Counted from the first letter of the stretch, positions 52,787-62,497 are shown. The stretch: DNA of 64,000 nucleotides from Blastocatellia bacterium (GCA_016713405.1 JADJPF010000027.1:62001-126000), one strand, 5' to 3'. Notes: generated by a model from the sequence alone, not told the origin. Numbers and translations: made by a program.

Positions 52787-52887
52787 ATTCTTCTACCAAA
52801 ATATGAGGACAAGAAATTAATTTAGATTATATGTTTTGTTAGGGTTTCTTATTTAGATTAAAAATATTTTTATTAGAAACATTTCTT

Positions 52888-52925
52888 TAGGTATAAAGAT
52901 AAACTAAATCTTTATACCTATTTTT
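52888..52925 (+). terminator. Intrinsic terminator after the PilZ gene
   Basis: TAGGTATAAAGAT (52888-52900) and ATCTTTATACCTA (52908-52920) are exact complements around a seven-base loop, followed by TTTTT. A textbook Rho-independent terminator about 100 bases after the stop. Confidence 0.88.
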
Positions 52926-53058
52926 AGTTTAGGGTTAATTTAATTTTCATTACACGAAACGACTTGACACTACAATCAAGTTTGCTCACAATGACAAGGC
53001 TATCTTTTTTATTTTTCAACCAAACTATTCAACTAAAATTTTTGTTACAGGTGGGTGG

Positions 53059-54288
53059 ATGAGGGCAAAACTTCAAGTTACCAATTTGACCTCCAATGAA
53101 AATGTATTGGAAAAAGTTGTTCCGCCAGAGTTAGATATTGTTACAATTGGTCGTCATCCATCTAGTTATGTTTATCTAACCTCAGCACATGTCTCTAAAG
53201 AACATGCACTTATAATCCAAGATAATGATAGCTTTTATTTAATTGATAAAAGCTCTAATGGCACACTGCTTAACCAAGCTAGAGTGGAGCGAGATAAACG
53301 TATCAAACTAAAAAGTAATGATGTTGTTACAGCAGGAGAGTATCAAATAACTTTTACTATTGAAGAAGATCAAGCTGTTCCACAAATGATGAAAGCTCCT
53401 GCTGCTACACAAAAGGCTGCTAGTCCAGCTACAGTATCAAACACAACAAATACAGGGTTTGCTGCTGGAGGTTCTCGACCATTAGAAGCAATCAAAACAG
53501 ATGCTTTAGGTGCAAATGATGATCCAGGAGCTACTTTTGCATCCTTACCTACAAGTTTCCAAGATGTTATTCGTGGCTTAGAACCAGGTGAAGAAAGTTC
53601 TTATTTAGTAATGGTAGGTGGAAAAAGAGATGGTCAAAGAGTTGAATTAAAGGGAAGCACAAGTGAAGTATTTGTTGGACGTGGTGCTAATTGCCAAGTA
53701 CAAATAGATCATGCTTCTATTAGCCCTACACATGCTAAAGTTAGAATGGATTGGGCTGGAATTACAGTTTATGACCTAAATAGCCAAACAGGGGTTTTTA
53801 TTAATGGGGTACGTATTGCTAGTAGTCGTAAACTTCATAATGGAGATGAAATTTCTTTTGGTATTCCTACTAGTGCTGGTGGCATAAAATTAATACTTTA
53901 TGACCGCAATTCTATTTCTGGGGACAATTGGATAGGTGTTCCTCCACCAATCACAATAAAAAATAATGAGCCAACAGAAAATAAGGAAAGTAAAGGTTCA
54001 GATAAAGCTAAAGTAGAAGAAAAACCTATCAGTAAAGATGCTGCTTCAGCAGCAAAAGCAGAAATTACTGCAAAAGAGCCAGAAAAAGCAGAAAAAAAAG
54101 TAGAAAAAACAGAAGCAAAAGCTGATGAAACTCAAGTACAAGCAGGAGAAATAGAAGAGCCTGCAAAAAATATGCTGGATATGAACAGAGTATTAGTTGC
54201 TGGTTTAACTATCAGAGATATTTTATTTATTAGTATGCTACTGGTTTTTGTTCTAATTTTCTTTGTTATAGGCTTAAGCTTTTTATAA
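53059..54288 (+). CDS. Twin-FHA protein with C-terminal membrane anchor
   Basis: 409 residues. FHA 1 lies at about 28-100 (TIGRHPSSYVYLTS, VSKEHALI, DKSSNGTLLN). FHA 2 lies at about 196-278 (FVGRGANCQVQID, ISPTHAKV, DLNSQTGVFINGVRI). Both keep the Gly-Arg and the Ser-x-x-His marks for phosphothreonine binding. A Lys/Glu-rich linker (about 300-375) is followed by one membrane helix at the very C-terminus (about 388-409, DILFISMLLVFVLIFFVIGLSF). It is thus tail-anchored, facing the cytosol. SctD of T3SS also has an FHA-like domain and a membrane span, but its periplasmic part is missing here, so SctD is unlikely. Confidence 0.85.
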   Translation: MRAKLQVTNLTSNENVLEKVVPPELDIVTIGRHPSSYVYLTSAHVSKEHALIIQDNDSFYLIDKSSNGTLLNQARVERDKRIKLKSNDVVTAGEYQITFTIEEDQAVPQMMKAPAATQKAASPATVSNTTNTGFAAGGSRPLEAIKTDALGANDDPGATFASLPTSFQDVIRGLEPGEESSYLVMVGGKRDGQRVELKGSTSEVFVGRGANCQVQIDHASISPTHAKVRMDWAGITVYDLNSQTGVFINGVRIASSRKLHNGDEISFGIPTSAGGIKLILYDRNSISGDNWIGVPPPITIKNNEPTENKESKGSDKAKVEEKPISKDAASAAKAEITAKEPEKAEKKVEKTEAKADETQVQAGEIEEPAKNMLDMNRVLVAGLTIRDILFISMLLVFVLIFFVIGLSFL

Positions 54289-54291
54289 ATT

Positions 54292-55446
54292 TTACTTGCT
54301 TTGCTTTGTTAGAATTTCCAAAAGCTCTGTATTTTCTTCATTTAAGTTTGAAACAATAGAAAAAACATCTTCACCTTGAGAAGTTTTATAACTTGTAGAT
54401 GCTCCATAATTCAACAATATTTGCATCAATTCTTTATTACCAAAACTAGCTGCAATCATTAGTGGGGTTTTTTCGTTTGTATTATTCTTAAGTTCTGTTA
54501 CTGGGTTATTACTATCTACTTTAGCCCCTTTAGCAAGTAAACTTAATACTATTTCAGGGTTTTGATTTACTGTTGCCCAATATAAAGCTGTTTCATTTCG
54601 ATTGTTAGCCATATTTACATCTACGGGATACTGAAGTAGAAACTTTATATTTTCTATTTCCCCTCTTTTACTTTCATGTATTAATGGAGTCATTCCTTGA
54701 GGATCTATTAAGTTTGGATCTGCTCCATACTTTAATAACATTTCAGCAATATCAAAACGTTTATTTTTTAATGCAGTAGTTAAAGACGTTGAGTTTAGGG
54801 TAGTGTTAGGATCAGCGTTGTGTTTAAGTAAAAATTCTACTATATCCAAATTTCCCCTAGAGACAGCTAAAAATAAAGGGTTATTAATTCTAGTTAGGTT
54901 TGGATTAACATTAGCTCCTGCTAAAACCAAAATTTTTGCTAACCAGTTTTGTCTTCTATCTACTGCATAAATTAAAGGTGTTTGGCGAATATTATCAGGC
55001 TTGTTTAAGTCAGCACCAGCTATAATTAGCCATAAAGCTGCATTGTAATTTCTAGCATCAATTTGGCAAGCAAGACAATTCTTACTTAAGAAATTTTGCC
55101 CAAATAGCCTCATTCCAATTACACTAGCACTCAACATTACAAACAACATTACTAAAACAACAACAAAACGTTGAAAAATATGTTTAATAATAGGGGTTGA
55201 TTGTTTATCTTTTGTTTCGGAAATAGGAAGAAATTTTTGTGTAAGTGATTTTAAGATTATGCTGCTAGGTAACATTGCAAGCACTATTACTAGTAACCAA
55301 ATAAAAACTATATTTAACCAACTAGCTGAACCATAATAAACTGCTGGAATAATAGCAAAGATACTTATTGTTGCTAATAACATTTTTTCTAAAAGAAAAT
55401 TTATTAATCCACTTGAATTATTGCTAATTTTTTTTGCTGTATTCAT
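54292..55446 (-). CDS. Membrane-anchored ankyrin-repeat protein
   Basis: 384 residues. Three hydrophobic helices occur near the N-terminus (about 20-40, 46-64 and 88-112). Ankyrin repeats start at about 132 and run to 370: ARNYNAALWLIIAGADLN, PLIYAVDRRQNWLAKILVLAGANVN, PLFLAVSRGNLDIVEFLLKHNADPN, ALKNKRFDIAEMLLKYGADPN, TPLIHESKRGEIENIKFLLQ, ETALYWATVNQNPEIVLSLLAKGA and TPLMIAASFGNKELMQILLNYGA. About seven units. They mediate protein contact. Its stop is three bases from the stop of the convergent twin-FHA gene. Function unknown. Confidence 0.85.
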   Translation of the reverse strand: MNTAKKISNNSSGLINFLLEKMLLATISIFAIIPAVYYGSASWLNIVFIWLLVIVLAMLPSSIILKSLTQKFLPISETKDKQSTPIIKHIFQRFVVVLVMLFVMLSASVIGMRLFGQNFLSKNCLACQIDARNYNAALWLIIAGADLNKPDNIRQTPLIYAVDRRQNWLAKILVLAGANVNPNLTRINNPLFLAVSRGNLDIVEFLLKHNADPNTTLNSTSLTTALKNKRFDIAEMLLKYGADPNLIDPQGMTPLIHESKRGEIENIKFLLQYPVDVNMANNRNETALYWATVNQNPEIVLSLLAKGAKVDSNNPVTELKNNTNEKTPLMIAASFGNKELMQILLNYGASTSYKTSQGEDVFSIVSNLNEENTELLEILTKQSK

Positions 55447-55812
55447 AAAATCCTCAAAATAAATGGAATACCACCCACACTAAATTAAAACAAACGGCGA
55501 ATTTAAACTAATCTTAAGAATATTTACTTACTAAAAATAAGAATTGCTATTTGAGATATGTTAGTTGAAACAAAGTTTATCATAATTTATATGCTAAGCG
55601 ATGATTAAATCTTAAATAAATGGATGAGGAATAGAATATTAATTAAAAACATCAGAAATTGGTTAGCATATATTTACACTCTTATAGAATAAGAGTTAAA
55701 TTAGAGGTTTTCGTACTGCCGGCCCCATCATTTTAGCTAAATTTTACTTGCCCTAGAAAAATTTAGTATCCCAGTCTAGCTAATGCGGTTGTACACAGAA
55801 TAAGGAGGTAAT
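55447..55812 (+). promoter_or_regulatory. Leader region before mgtE with a small hairpin
   Basis: 366 bases without a gene, holding the promoters of the ankyrin gene (leftward) and mgtE (rightward). ACTCTTAT (55678-55685), AGA and ATAAGAGT (55689-55696) form a small perfect hairpin. A GC-rich patch (ACTGCCGGCCCC) lies about 85 bases before the ATG. Magnesium transporters are often preceded by an M-box riboswitch; no recognisable M-box consensus could be found by eye. Confidence 0.4.
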
Positions 55813-57207
55813 ATGTCAAAAAGTAAAAACACTATGACTCCTGATCTGCTAGCGCATCTTCGGGAACAAGTTAAATCTAATCCCCAAACCGTTACAGAAG
55901 TTATTGATCAAATTAAAGCTCCTGATGCAGCAGAATTAATTAATGAGCTTAACTTAGAAGATGCAGCTATGACATTGATGATGTTACCTATAGAAGAATC
56001 ATTAGCCATTTTTAATGAACCCAGTTGCGAACGTCGGCATGAAATAATGGAAATCCTAGAAATAGATCGGGCAGCAGAAATCTTAAGAAGAATGTCTTCT
56101 GATGAACGTACTTACGTAATTAGAAGAATTTCCCCAGAAAATCGCGCAAAGTTAGTTCCTACACTTCCAGAAAATTTACAAGCTGAAATGCGCTTATTGT
56201 TGCAATTTCCTCCTACTACTGCTGGGGGAATTATGTCTACAGAATATGTGCATCTTAGCCCAGATAGTTCTGTTGGAGAAGCTATAAACCATGTTAGAGC
56301 TAATAGTAAACAACGCCTTCATATCTATTCTTGTTATGTTTTAGATGATGATGGGCAACTTTTAGGGGCTGTTTCATTACGGGATTTAGTAGTAGCAAAT
56401 CCATCTAAATCTATTCGGGAAATAATGCGTAAATATCCTATTTCAGTACATTGTTTAGATGACCAAGAAAAAGTTGCTCGTGCTTTGGCTAAGTATAATT
56501 TATTAGCTATTCCTGTGGTAGATGACAATAAAAGAGTGCTAGGATTTGTAACTATTGATGATGCTTTAGATGTGATTATTGAAGAACATACAGAAGATTT
56601 ACATAAGATGGGAGGGATGCAAGCATTAGAAGAGCCTTATTTAGCTAATTCTGTTTTTGATATGGTAAAGAAAAGGGCTGGGTGGTTAGTAATTCTTTTC
56701 TTAGGTGAAATGTTGACGGCAACAGCAATGGGATATTTTGAAGAAGAATTATCCAAGGCTATAGTCTTAACTTTATTTATTCCTTTAATTGTATCTAGTG
56801 GAGGAAATTCTGGCTCACAAGCTACAAGTTTAATTATTCGCGCTATTGCTCTAAATGAGGCTAAAGCAAGTGATTGGTGGCGGGTAATGTGGAGGGAAAT
56901 CTGTTCTGGCTTAATGTTAGGTGCTATTTTAGGTGGACTAGGATTTATCCGAATTGCAGCCGTCTCAATGTATTCAACTGCTTATGGCCCATATTGGTTT
57001 TATGTTGCATTAACTTTAGCTTTTACTTTAGTAGGAATAGTTTTACTTGGAACTTTAGCTGGCTCAATGCTCCCATTTGTACTTAAACGTGTTGGTTTTG
57101 ACCCAGCAGCAGCCTCTGCTCCATTTGTTGCTACTTTAGTTGATGTAACAGGTATAGTAATTTACTTTACTATTGCTTCTTTAATTTTAAGAGGAAAACT
57201 GTTGTAA
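55813..57207 (+). CDS. mgtE: Magnesium transporter MgtE
   Basis: 464 residues with AAGGAGG before the ATG. The N domain (about 10-135) is a helical superhelix with DAAELINEL repeats. Two CBS domains follow (about 140-265; MSTEYVHLSPDSSVGEAI and MRKYPISVHCLDDQEKVARAL). Then five membrane helices (about 285-460), including GGNSGSQATSLIIRA, the selectivity-region segment, and DPAAASAPFVATLVDVTGIVIYF at the C-terminus. All are typical of MgtE, a homodimeric Mg2+ channel closed by Mg2+ binding in its cytosolic domains. Confidence 0.95.
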   Translation: MSKSKNTMTPDLLAHLREQVKSNPQTVTEVIDQIKAPDAAELINELNLEDAAMTLMMLPIEESLAIFNEPSCERRHEIMEILEIDRAAEILRRMSSDERTYVIRRISPENRAKLVPTLPENLQAEMRLLLQFPPTTAGGIMSTEYVHLSPDSSVGEAINHVRANSKQRLHIYSCYVLDDDGQLLGAVSLRDLVVANPSKSIREIMRKYPISVHCLDDQEKVARALAKYNLLAIPVVDDNKRVLGFVTIDDALDVIIEEHTEDLHKMGGMQALEEPYLANSVFDMVKKRAGWLVILFLGEMLTATAMGYFEEELSKAIVLTLFIPLIVSSGGNSGSQATSLIIRAIALNEAKASDWWRVMWREICSGLMLGAILGGLGFIRIAAVSMYSTAYGPYWFYVALTLAFTLVGIVLLGTLAGSMLPFVLKRVGFDPAAASAPFVATLVDVTGIVIYFTIASLILRGKLL

Positions 57208-57223
57208 ATATTTGTTAGTTTTT

Positions 57224-57265
57224 GCTATTAAGCTTGTAGTCTCAACTAATTACAAGCTTAATAGC
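57224..57265. terminator. Hairpin between mgtE and the convergent DUF4349 gene
   Basis: GCTATTAAGCTTGTA (57224-57238) and TACAAGCTTAATAGC (57251-57265) are exact complements with a 12-base loop, 16 bases after the mgtE stop and 15 before the opposing stop. No T-run follows on the plus strand; the plus-strand T-run lies upstream, so termination is weak by sequence. Confidence 0.6.
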
Positions 57266-57280
57266 GATATAAGTAAAGAC

Positions 57281-58270
57281 TTAATTTTTATCAACATTAA
57301 TTGGGTTTGACTGGTTTTGTACCGTAGTATTTCGTCTATACCAAGATCTACGAACTAATTTAAAGACAAAATATAAAGGCAAAACAATAAAGATAAATAA
57401 TGGAACTAATAAGCCAACAAAGCGAATCAAACCTAAGAAAACATCTTGAGCTATTTCAATAGCATCTGAAACAGCATCTTTTAATTTGTACATAAATCCC
57501 CTGCTTGTGCCGCTTACCAAAGGCTGAGGAGTTTGTAATGTTATGGTAATAGTTGAAAGACTAGCTTGATTTTCTAAAAAACGCATTCGTCCTTCAATAC
57601 GTTCAATTTCTGTGCGAACATTATTTAAGTTATTTTGCACTTCTAACATATCAGAAACTTTAGTAGCCTTTTTAAGAATCTCTAAAAATTGGTCTTCTAG
57701 TGCGTGTTTAGCTTTAAGACGCGCTGTTAAATCAACAAACTCTTCTGTCACATCTTGACCAGAAGCTTTTTCTCGTAACAATCTACCAGCTAAAGCGCGA
57801 ATCTGCTTTAATGTGTCGTCAAATTTGGCAGCAGGAACACGAATAATTACAGTCATTCTTTGACCATTTTCCCCTATTTGCTGACTTTCAGAGGTGACAA
57901 TAAAACCGCCTTGAGTATTGGCAATGGCAGAAATTTGAATATAAGCTTCCGCAGGTTTTTCTAATTCTAGGTCTAATTCAGCATTACGAATAATTTTACG
58001 CTCAATAACTTGATTGGTTGATGCTTGAGCCGTTGAAAATGAAGTAGACTCTTCATTTGGTGCAGGCATTGCAGCAGGGCCGCCTTCACTTGCTACACCA
58101 CCTATAACGCCTTCCGCTTTACCCATAGGCGCAGGCATACTTTTTGCGCCACCACCGCCTTTACCATAAGAGCTATAGTTTTCATTTGAAGGTGCATAAG
58201 AATCTTTTGATGAACTACCACAAGAAGTTAGTAAAATTATTAGTGCAATAAAAAGAATGAATTTTTTCAT
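57281..58270 (-). CDS. DUF4349 lipoprotein
   Basis: 329 residues. The signal peptide ends in a lipobox (LLTSC, Cys17). A Gly/Ser/Pro-rich stretch (about 18-85) follows, then the DUF4349 domain (about 87-305): RKIIRNAELDLELEKPAEAYIQISAIANTQGGFIVTSES, VIIRVPAAKFDDTLKQIRALAG, then a coiled coil (LTARLKAKHALEDQFLEILKKA) and one C-terminal membrane helix (about 282-305, FLGLIRFVGLLVPLFIFIVLPLYFVF). Proteins of this family are lipidated and widespread but uncharacterised. The gene is monocistronic and opposes mgtE. Confidence 0.88.
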   Translation of the reverse strand: MKKFILFIALIILLTSCGSSSKDSYAPSNENYSSYGKGGGGAKSMPAPMGKAEGVIGGVASEGGPAAMPAPNEESTSFSTAQASTNQVIERKIIRNAELDLELEKPAEAYIQISAIANTQGGFIVTSESQQIGENGQRMTVIIRVPAAKFDDTLKQIRALAGRLLREKASGQDVTEEFVDLTARLKAKHALEDQFLEILKKATKVSDMLEVQNNLNNVRTEIERIEGRMRFLENQASLSTITITLQTPQPLVSGTSRGFMYKLKDAVSDAIEIAQDVFLGLIRFVGLLVPLFIFIVLPLYFVFKLVRRSWYRRNTTVQNQSNPINVDKN

Positions 58271-58402
58271 GTTTCCTCCCTAGAAACCTAACTGTAAATC
58301 TGACATTTAGGATTAAACATTTTAACCATCTTAAATTATAGTTAACTTTTCATATAGTCGCTTAAGTAAAAAAGTAGTTCCTAGTTTATTGCAGGAGAAT
58401 TT

Positions 58403-59185
58403 ATGGATATCTTAAATAAAATTATTGCTAAAAAGCGAGAAAGATTAATACTTGCTAAAGAAAAAATGCCTTTGGATGAATTAAAAGAAAAATGTGTAAA
58501 ACGTGATAAAGCACGTTTTTATAATGCTTTAATAAAATCTCAAGTAAATATAATTGCAGAAATAAAAAAAGCCTCCCCATCAAAAGGCATCATCTGTGAA
58601 AATTTTGACCCTACTATGATTGCTAAAGATTATGAAAATGGGGGTGCTAGTGCAATTTCTGTGTTAACAGAAGAAGATTTTTTCCAAGGCTCATTAGATA
58701 TTCTAAAAAATGTGCGTAACACAGTTAAATTACCAATTTTGCGTAAGGATTTTATTTTTGACCCTTATCAAGTTTATGAAGCTGCCCTTGTAGGAGCAGA
58801 TGCTTTTTTATTGATAGCAGCAATTTTAGAAGAAAAAGAAATAATTGAATTAGTTGAATTAGGTATAGAACTTGGATTAGACGCATTAGTTGAAATTCAT
58901 AGTGAACAAGAACTAGAAAAAGTGCTAGACTCTCAAATAAAGATAATTGGTGTTAATAATCGCAACTTAAAAAATTTTACTGTGGATATAGATGTTTCCT
59001 TGCAACTTGCAAAACGAATGCCAAAAAATGCTATTTGGGTAAGCGAAAGCGGGATAAATAACGTAGCAGATATAACTAAATTGCAAGAAGTTGGCTACCA
59101 CGCTTTTCTAATAGGAGAACAGTTGATGCGCTCGCAAAAACCAAAAGAAGCTTTGCAGGAATTGTTACCCAAAAAGCATCTATAG
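58403..59185 (+). CDS. trpC: Indole-3-glycerol-phosphate synthase
   Basis: 260 residues with a GCAGGAG site before the ATG. Features: the start MDILNKIIAKKRERL, IIAEIKKASPSKGII (active-site Lys), LTEEDFFQGSLDILKNVR, LPILRKDFIFDPYQVYEA, GADAFLLIAAIL, IIGVNNRNLKNFTVD and WVSESGINNVADI. All are normal for TrpC, the beta-alpha barrel that closes the indole ring of tryptophan. First gene of trpC-x-trpF-trpB-trpA; trpE, trpG and trpD are not in this window. Confidence 0.96.
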   Translation: MDILNKIIAKKRERLILAKEKMPLDELKEKCVKRDKARFYNALIKSQVNIIAEIKKASPSKGIICENFDPTMIAKDYENGGASAISVLTEEDFFQGSLDILKNVRNTVKLPILRKDFIFDPYQVYEAALVGADAFLLIAAILEEKEIIELVELGIELGLDALVEIHSEQELEKVLDSQIKIIGVNNRNLKNFTVDIDVSLQLAKRMPKNAIWVSESGINNVADITKLQEVGYHAFLIGEQLMRSQKPKEALQELLPKKHL

Positions 59186-59212
59186 CCAATTAAGTTGTAA
59201 GGAGCTAAAAGT

Positions 59213-59572
59213 ATGACAACCCCAAACACCCCAATTCAATTTTCTGAGGATGACCGTCAACTACTAAGGCAAGTTTTAGGAATAGTTCAAAACCTGGATG
59301 TAAGACTTTCTATAGTAGAAGAAGACAAAAAATATCAAACTACACCTAGTTTGTTAAATGCTTTTCGGCATGTTTTAGAGGAACAACTAGAAGCACAATT
59401 AGAAGCACAACTAGAAGCACATCTAAAACCTATCAAAGAACAATTAAATAAACTAGAAAAGGAATTTCGTCACTATAAGACACAAACTAGATTAGAAATA
59501 GCCAACTTGAGTGCAGATCTAAGTATTGTAGAAGAACGTGTAGGAGTCTTAGAAACAACTAATAAATCTTAG
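59213..59572 (+). CDS. Small coiled-coil protein within the trp operon
   Basis: 119 residues between trpC and trpF, with AAGGAG upstream of ATG. It has no signal peptide and no recognised family. Helical, charged and heptad-like throughout; it contains a tandem repeat LEAQLEAQLEAHL (about 61-73) encoded by 12-base units CTAGAAGCACAA. The first 40 residues are Gln/Leu-rich helix. The coding repeat suggests recent expansion. Its place in a biosynthetic operon implies cotranscription, not function. It could be a structural coiled-coil or scaffold. Confidence 0.7.
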   Translation: MTTPNTPIQFSEDDRQLLRQVLGIVQNLDVRLSIVEEDKKYQTTPSLLNAFRHVLEEQLEAQLEAQLEAHLKPIKEQLNKLEKEFRHYKTQTRLEIANLSADLSIVEERVGVLETTNKS

Positions 59573-59633
59573 GTATATATAATTAGCAATGACTAATTTT
59601 ATGTACTATTAACCTGTCTGACAAGGAGCAACT

Positions 59634-60320
59634 ATGGTGAAAGTAAAAGTCTGTGGAATAACTAGTTATGACGATGCTATAGCTGCATTAGATTTAGGTG
59701 CAGAAGCAATAGGTTTTAATTTTTATAGTAAAAGCTCTCGCTATGTTGCTCCAGCAAATGCACGCGAAATTGTAGATAAACTGCCTCCATTTGTAAATTT
59801 AGTAGGCGTATTTGTTAATGAATTTAACCTAAGTGCAGTTAAAAGTATTGCAGAAATGGTTAAATTAAGCACAATTCAACTTCATGGAAATGAAAGTGCA
59901 GAATATTGCTCACAATTAACAGGTTGGCGAGTAATTAAAGCATTAAGAGTAAATGAAAATTTTGATCCAGGGCATGTTAAAGATTTTCGTGTTAGTGCTA
60001 TTTTGTTAGATGCTTATTCAGCCGACACTTATGGAGGAACAGGAACGCTTTTTGACTGGCGTTTAGCTTTGGCAGCAAAACATTATTGCCCTAGAATAAT
60101 TCTAGCTGGTGGCTTAAAACCAGAAAATGTTGTAGCAGCAATTAGAACTGTAAAGCCTTATGCTGTTGATGTTTGTAGCGGTGTAGAAGAATCTCCAGGA
60201 CGTAAAGATAAAGTCTTGCTTCATACTTTTATGCAGGAAGTCCAACGTGGTCGTCAAGAAATGATGAAATCAACTACATCAAAATTATCCAGAGCTATTA
60301 TTGATGAAGCACTTAGGTAG
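59634..60320 (+). CDS. trpF: Phosphoribosylanthranilate isomerase
   Basis: 228 residues with AAGGAGCAA upstream of the ATG. Characteristic parts: VKVCGITSYDDAIAALDLGAEAIGFNFYSKSSRYV with the active-site Cys; LVGVFVNEF; IQLHGNE; ILLDAYSADTYGGTGTLFDW with the catalytic Asp; IILAGGLKPENV and VDVCSGVEESPGRKD. It turns phosphoribosyl-anthranilate into the open-chain enol form for TrpC. It follows the coiled-coil gene by 61 bases and precedes trpB by nine. Confidence 0.96.
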   Translation: MVKVKVCGITSYDDAIAALDLGAEAIGFNFYSKSSRYVAPANAREIVDKLPPFVNLVGVFVNEFNLSAVKSIAEMVKLSTIQLHGNESAEYCSQLTGWRVIKALRVNENFDPGHVKDFRVSAILLDAYSADTYGGTGTLFDWRLALAAKHYCPRIILAGGLKPENVVAAIRTVKPYAVDVCSGVEESPGRKDKVLLHTFMQEVQRGRQEMMKSTTSKLSRAIIDEALR

Positions 60321-60329
60321 GTTTATTTA

Positions 60330-61579
60330 ATGGACATATTAGAAAAAAATACTGACAAGGAAATAAAAGTTAATGATTTTACTAGCTGGCCTGATAGTAG
60401 TGGTCATTTTGGGCGTTATGGTGGTTGTTATGTCCCGGAAATCTTGATGTATCCATTAGAAGAGCTAATTTTAGCTTATCAGGAAGCACAAAAAGATCCA
60501 AAATTTATTACTGAACTAAGACATTTACTTAAGGTTTATGTTGGTCGTCCTACCCCATTATTCTTTGCTAGCCGTTTAAGTGAATATGCTGGTGGTGCAA
60601 AAATTTACTTGAAACGAGAAGACCTTAATCATACAGGCGCACATAAAATTAATAATGCACTCGGGCAAATTTTGCTTGCTCGTCGTATGGGTAAAGAAAG
60701 AATTATTGCTGAAACAGGTGCAGGCCAACATGGAGTTGCTACAGCAACAGTTTGTGCTTTAATGAACATGAAATGCCGTATTTATATGGGTACAGAAGAT
60801 ATGCGCCGACAAGCATTAAATGTTTTTCGTATGCGGTTATTAGGTGCAGAAGTTGTAGGAGTGGAGTCTGGTAGTCGTACTCTAAAAGATGCTATTAATG
60901 AAGCTTTACGTGATTGGGTGACAAATATTAATTCTACCTATTATTTATTAGGTTCTGCTCTAGGCCCTCATCCTTATCCTAAAATGGTTAGAGATTTTCA
61001 AGCTATCATTGGTCAAGAAGCTAGAATGCAAATTTTAGAAATAGCTGGACATCTGCCAGAGCTTTTAATTGCTGGTGTTGGTGGTGGAAGCAATGCTATA
61101 GGGCTATTTTCTGCTTTTTTAGCTGACAAGGAAGTTTCTATTGTTGGTGTAGAAGCTGGCGGACGAGGTGATAAACTTGGCGAACAGTTGCCAGGTTTCA
61201 TACTGATGGAGGTGGACGGCCCGGAGTTTTGCAAGGTACTTTTAGCTATTTGCTACAAAATGAAGAAGGTCAAATTGCTACTACACATTCAATTTCTGCT
61301 GGGCTAGATTATCCAAGTGTTGGCCCTGAACATGCTTATTTACACGACACAGGACGTGTTAAGTATGTTAGCGCATCTGATAAAGAAGCTTTAGAGGCAT
61401 TTCAATTATTAGCTAAATTAGAGGGAATAATTCCTGCTTTAGAATCTGCTCATGCTGTTGCTTACTCAATAGAGGCAGCAGCAAAATTAAGTAAAGATGC
61501 AAGTGTAATAGTCAATTTATCTGGACGCGGTGATAAAGATGTTCATACTGTGGCAGATGTTTTAGGAGTAGGTTTATGA
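60330..61579 (+). pseudogene. trpB: Tryptophan synthase beta chain, single frame break as sequenced
   Basis: Bases 60330 to about 61184 encode the N-terminal two-thirds: [40 protein letters not shown] with the PLP Lys, [28 protein letters not shown]. Then the frame drifts to [12 protein letters not shown] and stops at 61307. The alternative frame from about 61185 reads [24 protein letters not shown], then [31 protein letters not shown] and the end at 61579, all TrpB. The span is one base short of whole codons, with a missing base in GAACAGTTG. In a trp operon with intact neighbours, a sequencing deletion is likelier than a dead gene. TrpB joins indole and serine. Confidence 0.85.
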
Positions 61580-62364
61580 GTAGAATTTCAGCAAAATTTC
61601 AAATGCTAGCAGAGAAAAAACAAAAAGCTTTAATACCTTATATTACGGCTGGAGATCCTGATTTAGAGACTACAGAAGCTTTGATACTTGCAATGGAAAG
61701 GCAAGGAGCAGATATTATTGAGCTAGGCATTCCATTTTCTGATCCAATGGCTGATGGGCCAGTAATTCAACGTGCTACCGAACGAGCATTGACAAAAGGA
61801 GTAAAATTGATAGATATTCTCCGTTTGGTTGAACGAATAAGAAAAGTTAGCCAAATACCAATAGTTTTATTTAGCTACTTTAACCCATTGCTACAATTTG
61901 GTTTGGAAAAATTAGCTCAAATGGCTAAAGAGGTTGGAGTAGATGCTATTTTAGTAACAGACCTTGCTCCAGAAGAAGCAAGTGATTTTTTAGAAATATT
62001 AAAGAAATACCAATTAAATATGATTTTTTTACTAACACCAACTAGCAGTGATCAAAGAATTGAAAAAATAGTAAAACTAGCTAGTGGGTTTCTTTATGTT
62101 GTTTCTCGTACGGGTATTACAGGCATACAACAAACTCTTTCAGATTCTATTATTCCATTAGTTAAAAGAATTAGACAATTTTCTTCTCTACCAATAGCAG
62201 TGGGTTTTGGTATCTCTTCATCAGAACATATAAGAGAGGTTTGGCAATATGCTGATGGGGCAATAGTGGGTAGCAGAATTGTTTCAGAAATAGAAACTTG
62301 TCAAGAAACAACAAAAGTAGTAGAAAAAGTAGAAATATTAGTTAAAGAGTTACTAGGAAAATAG
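61576..62364 (+). CDS. trpA: Tryptophan synthase alpha chain
   Basis: 262 residues, overlapping the trpB stop by four bases (ATGA). It has [19 protein letters not shown], the catalytic pair in [88 protein letters not shown] and [13 protein letters not shown]. The alpha chain releases indole for the beta chain. The overlap shows translational coupling with TrpB, consistent with the alpha2-beta2 complex and with trpB being functional in the organism. Confidence 0.96.
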   Translation: MSRISAKFQMLAEKKQKALIPYITAGDPDLETTEALILAMERQGADIIELGIPFSDPMADGPVIQRATERALTKGVKLIDILRLVERIRKVSQIPIVLFSYFNPLLQFGLEKLAQMAKEVGVDAILVTDLAPEEASDFLEILKKYQLNMIFLLTPTSSDQRIEKIVKLASGFLYVVSRTGITGIQQTLSDSIIPLVKRIRQFSSLPIAVGFGISSSEHIREVWQYADGAIVGSRIVSEIETCQETTKVVEKVEILVKELLGK

Positions 62365-62497
62365 CCTAGGTAGACAAATAGAATCGTAAAGTATTAAATC
62401 TATATTTATCTATTAATTATAATAAAGAAGGTTTTTTAGTATAAAGATAAGAAAATTTTTCTCGCTATTAGCAGGAAAATAGTCTAAATTCTATAGT

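Noticed and set aside
53059..54288. The twin-FHA protein as SctD
   Set aside because: SctD has a large periplasmic domain after its membrane span; this protein ends at the span.
55447..55812. An M-box riboswitch before mgtE
   Set aside because: No stretch matching the conserved M-box core could be found; only a small hairpin is present.
61229..61579. A separate short gene for the end of TrpB
   Set aside because: It continues the TrpB fold in another frame directly from the upstream part; a frame break near 61185 explains it better than two genes.
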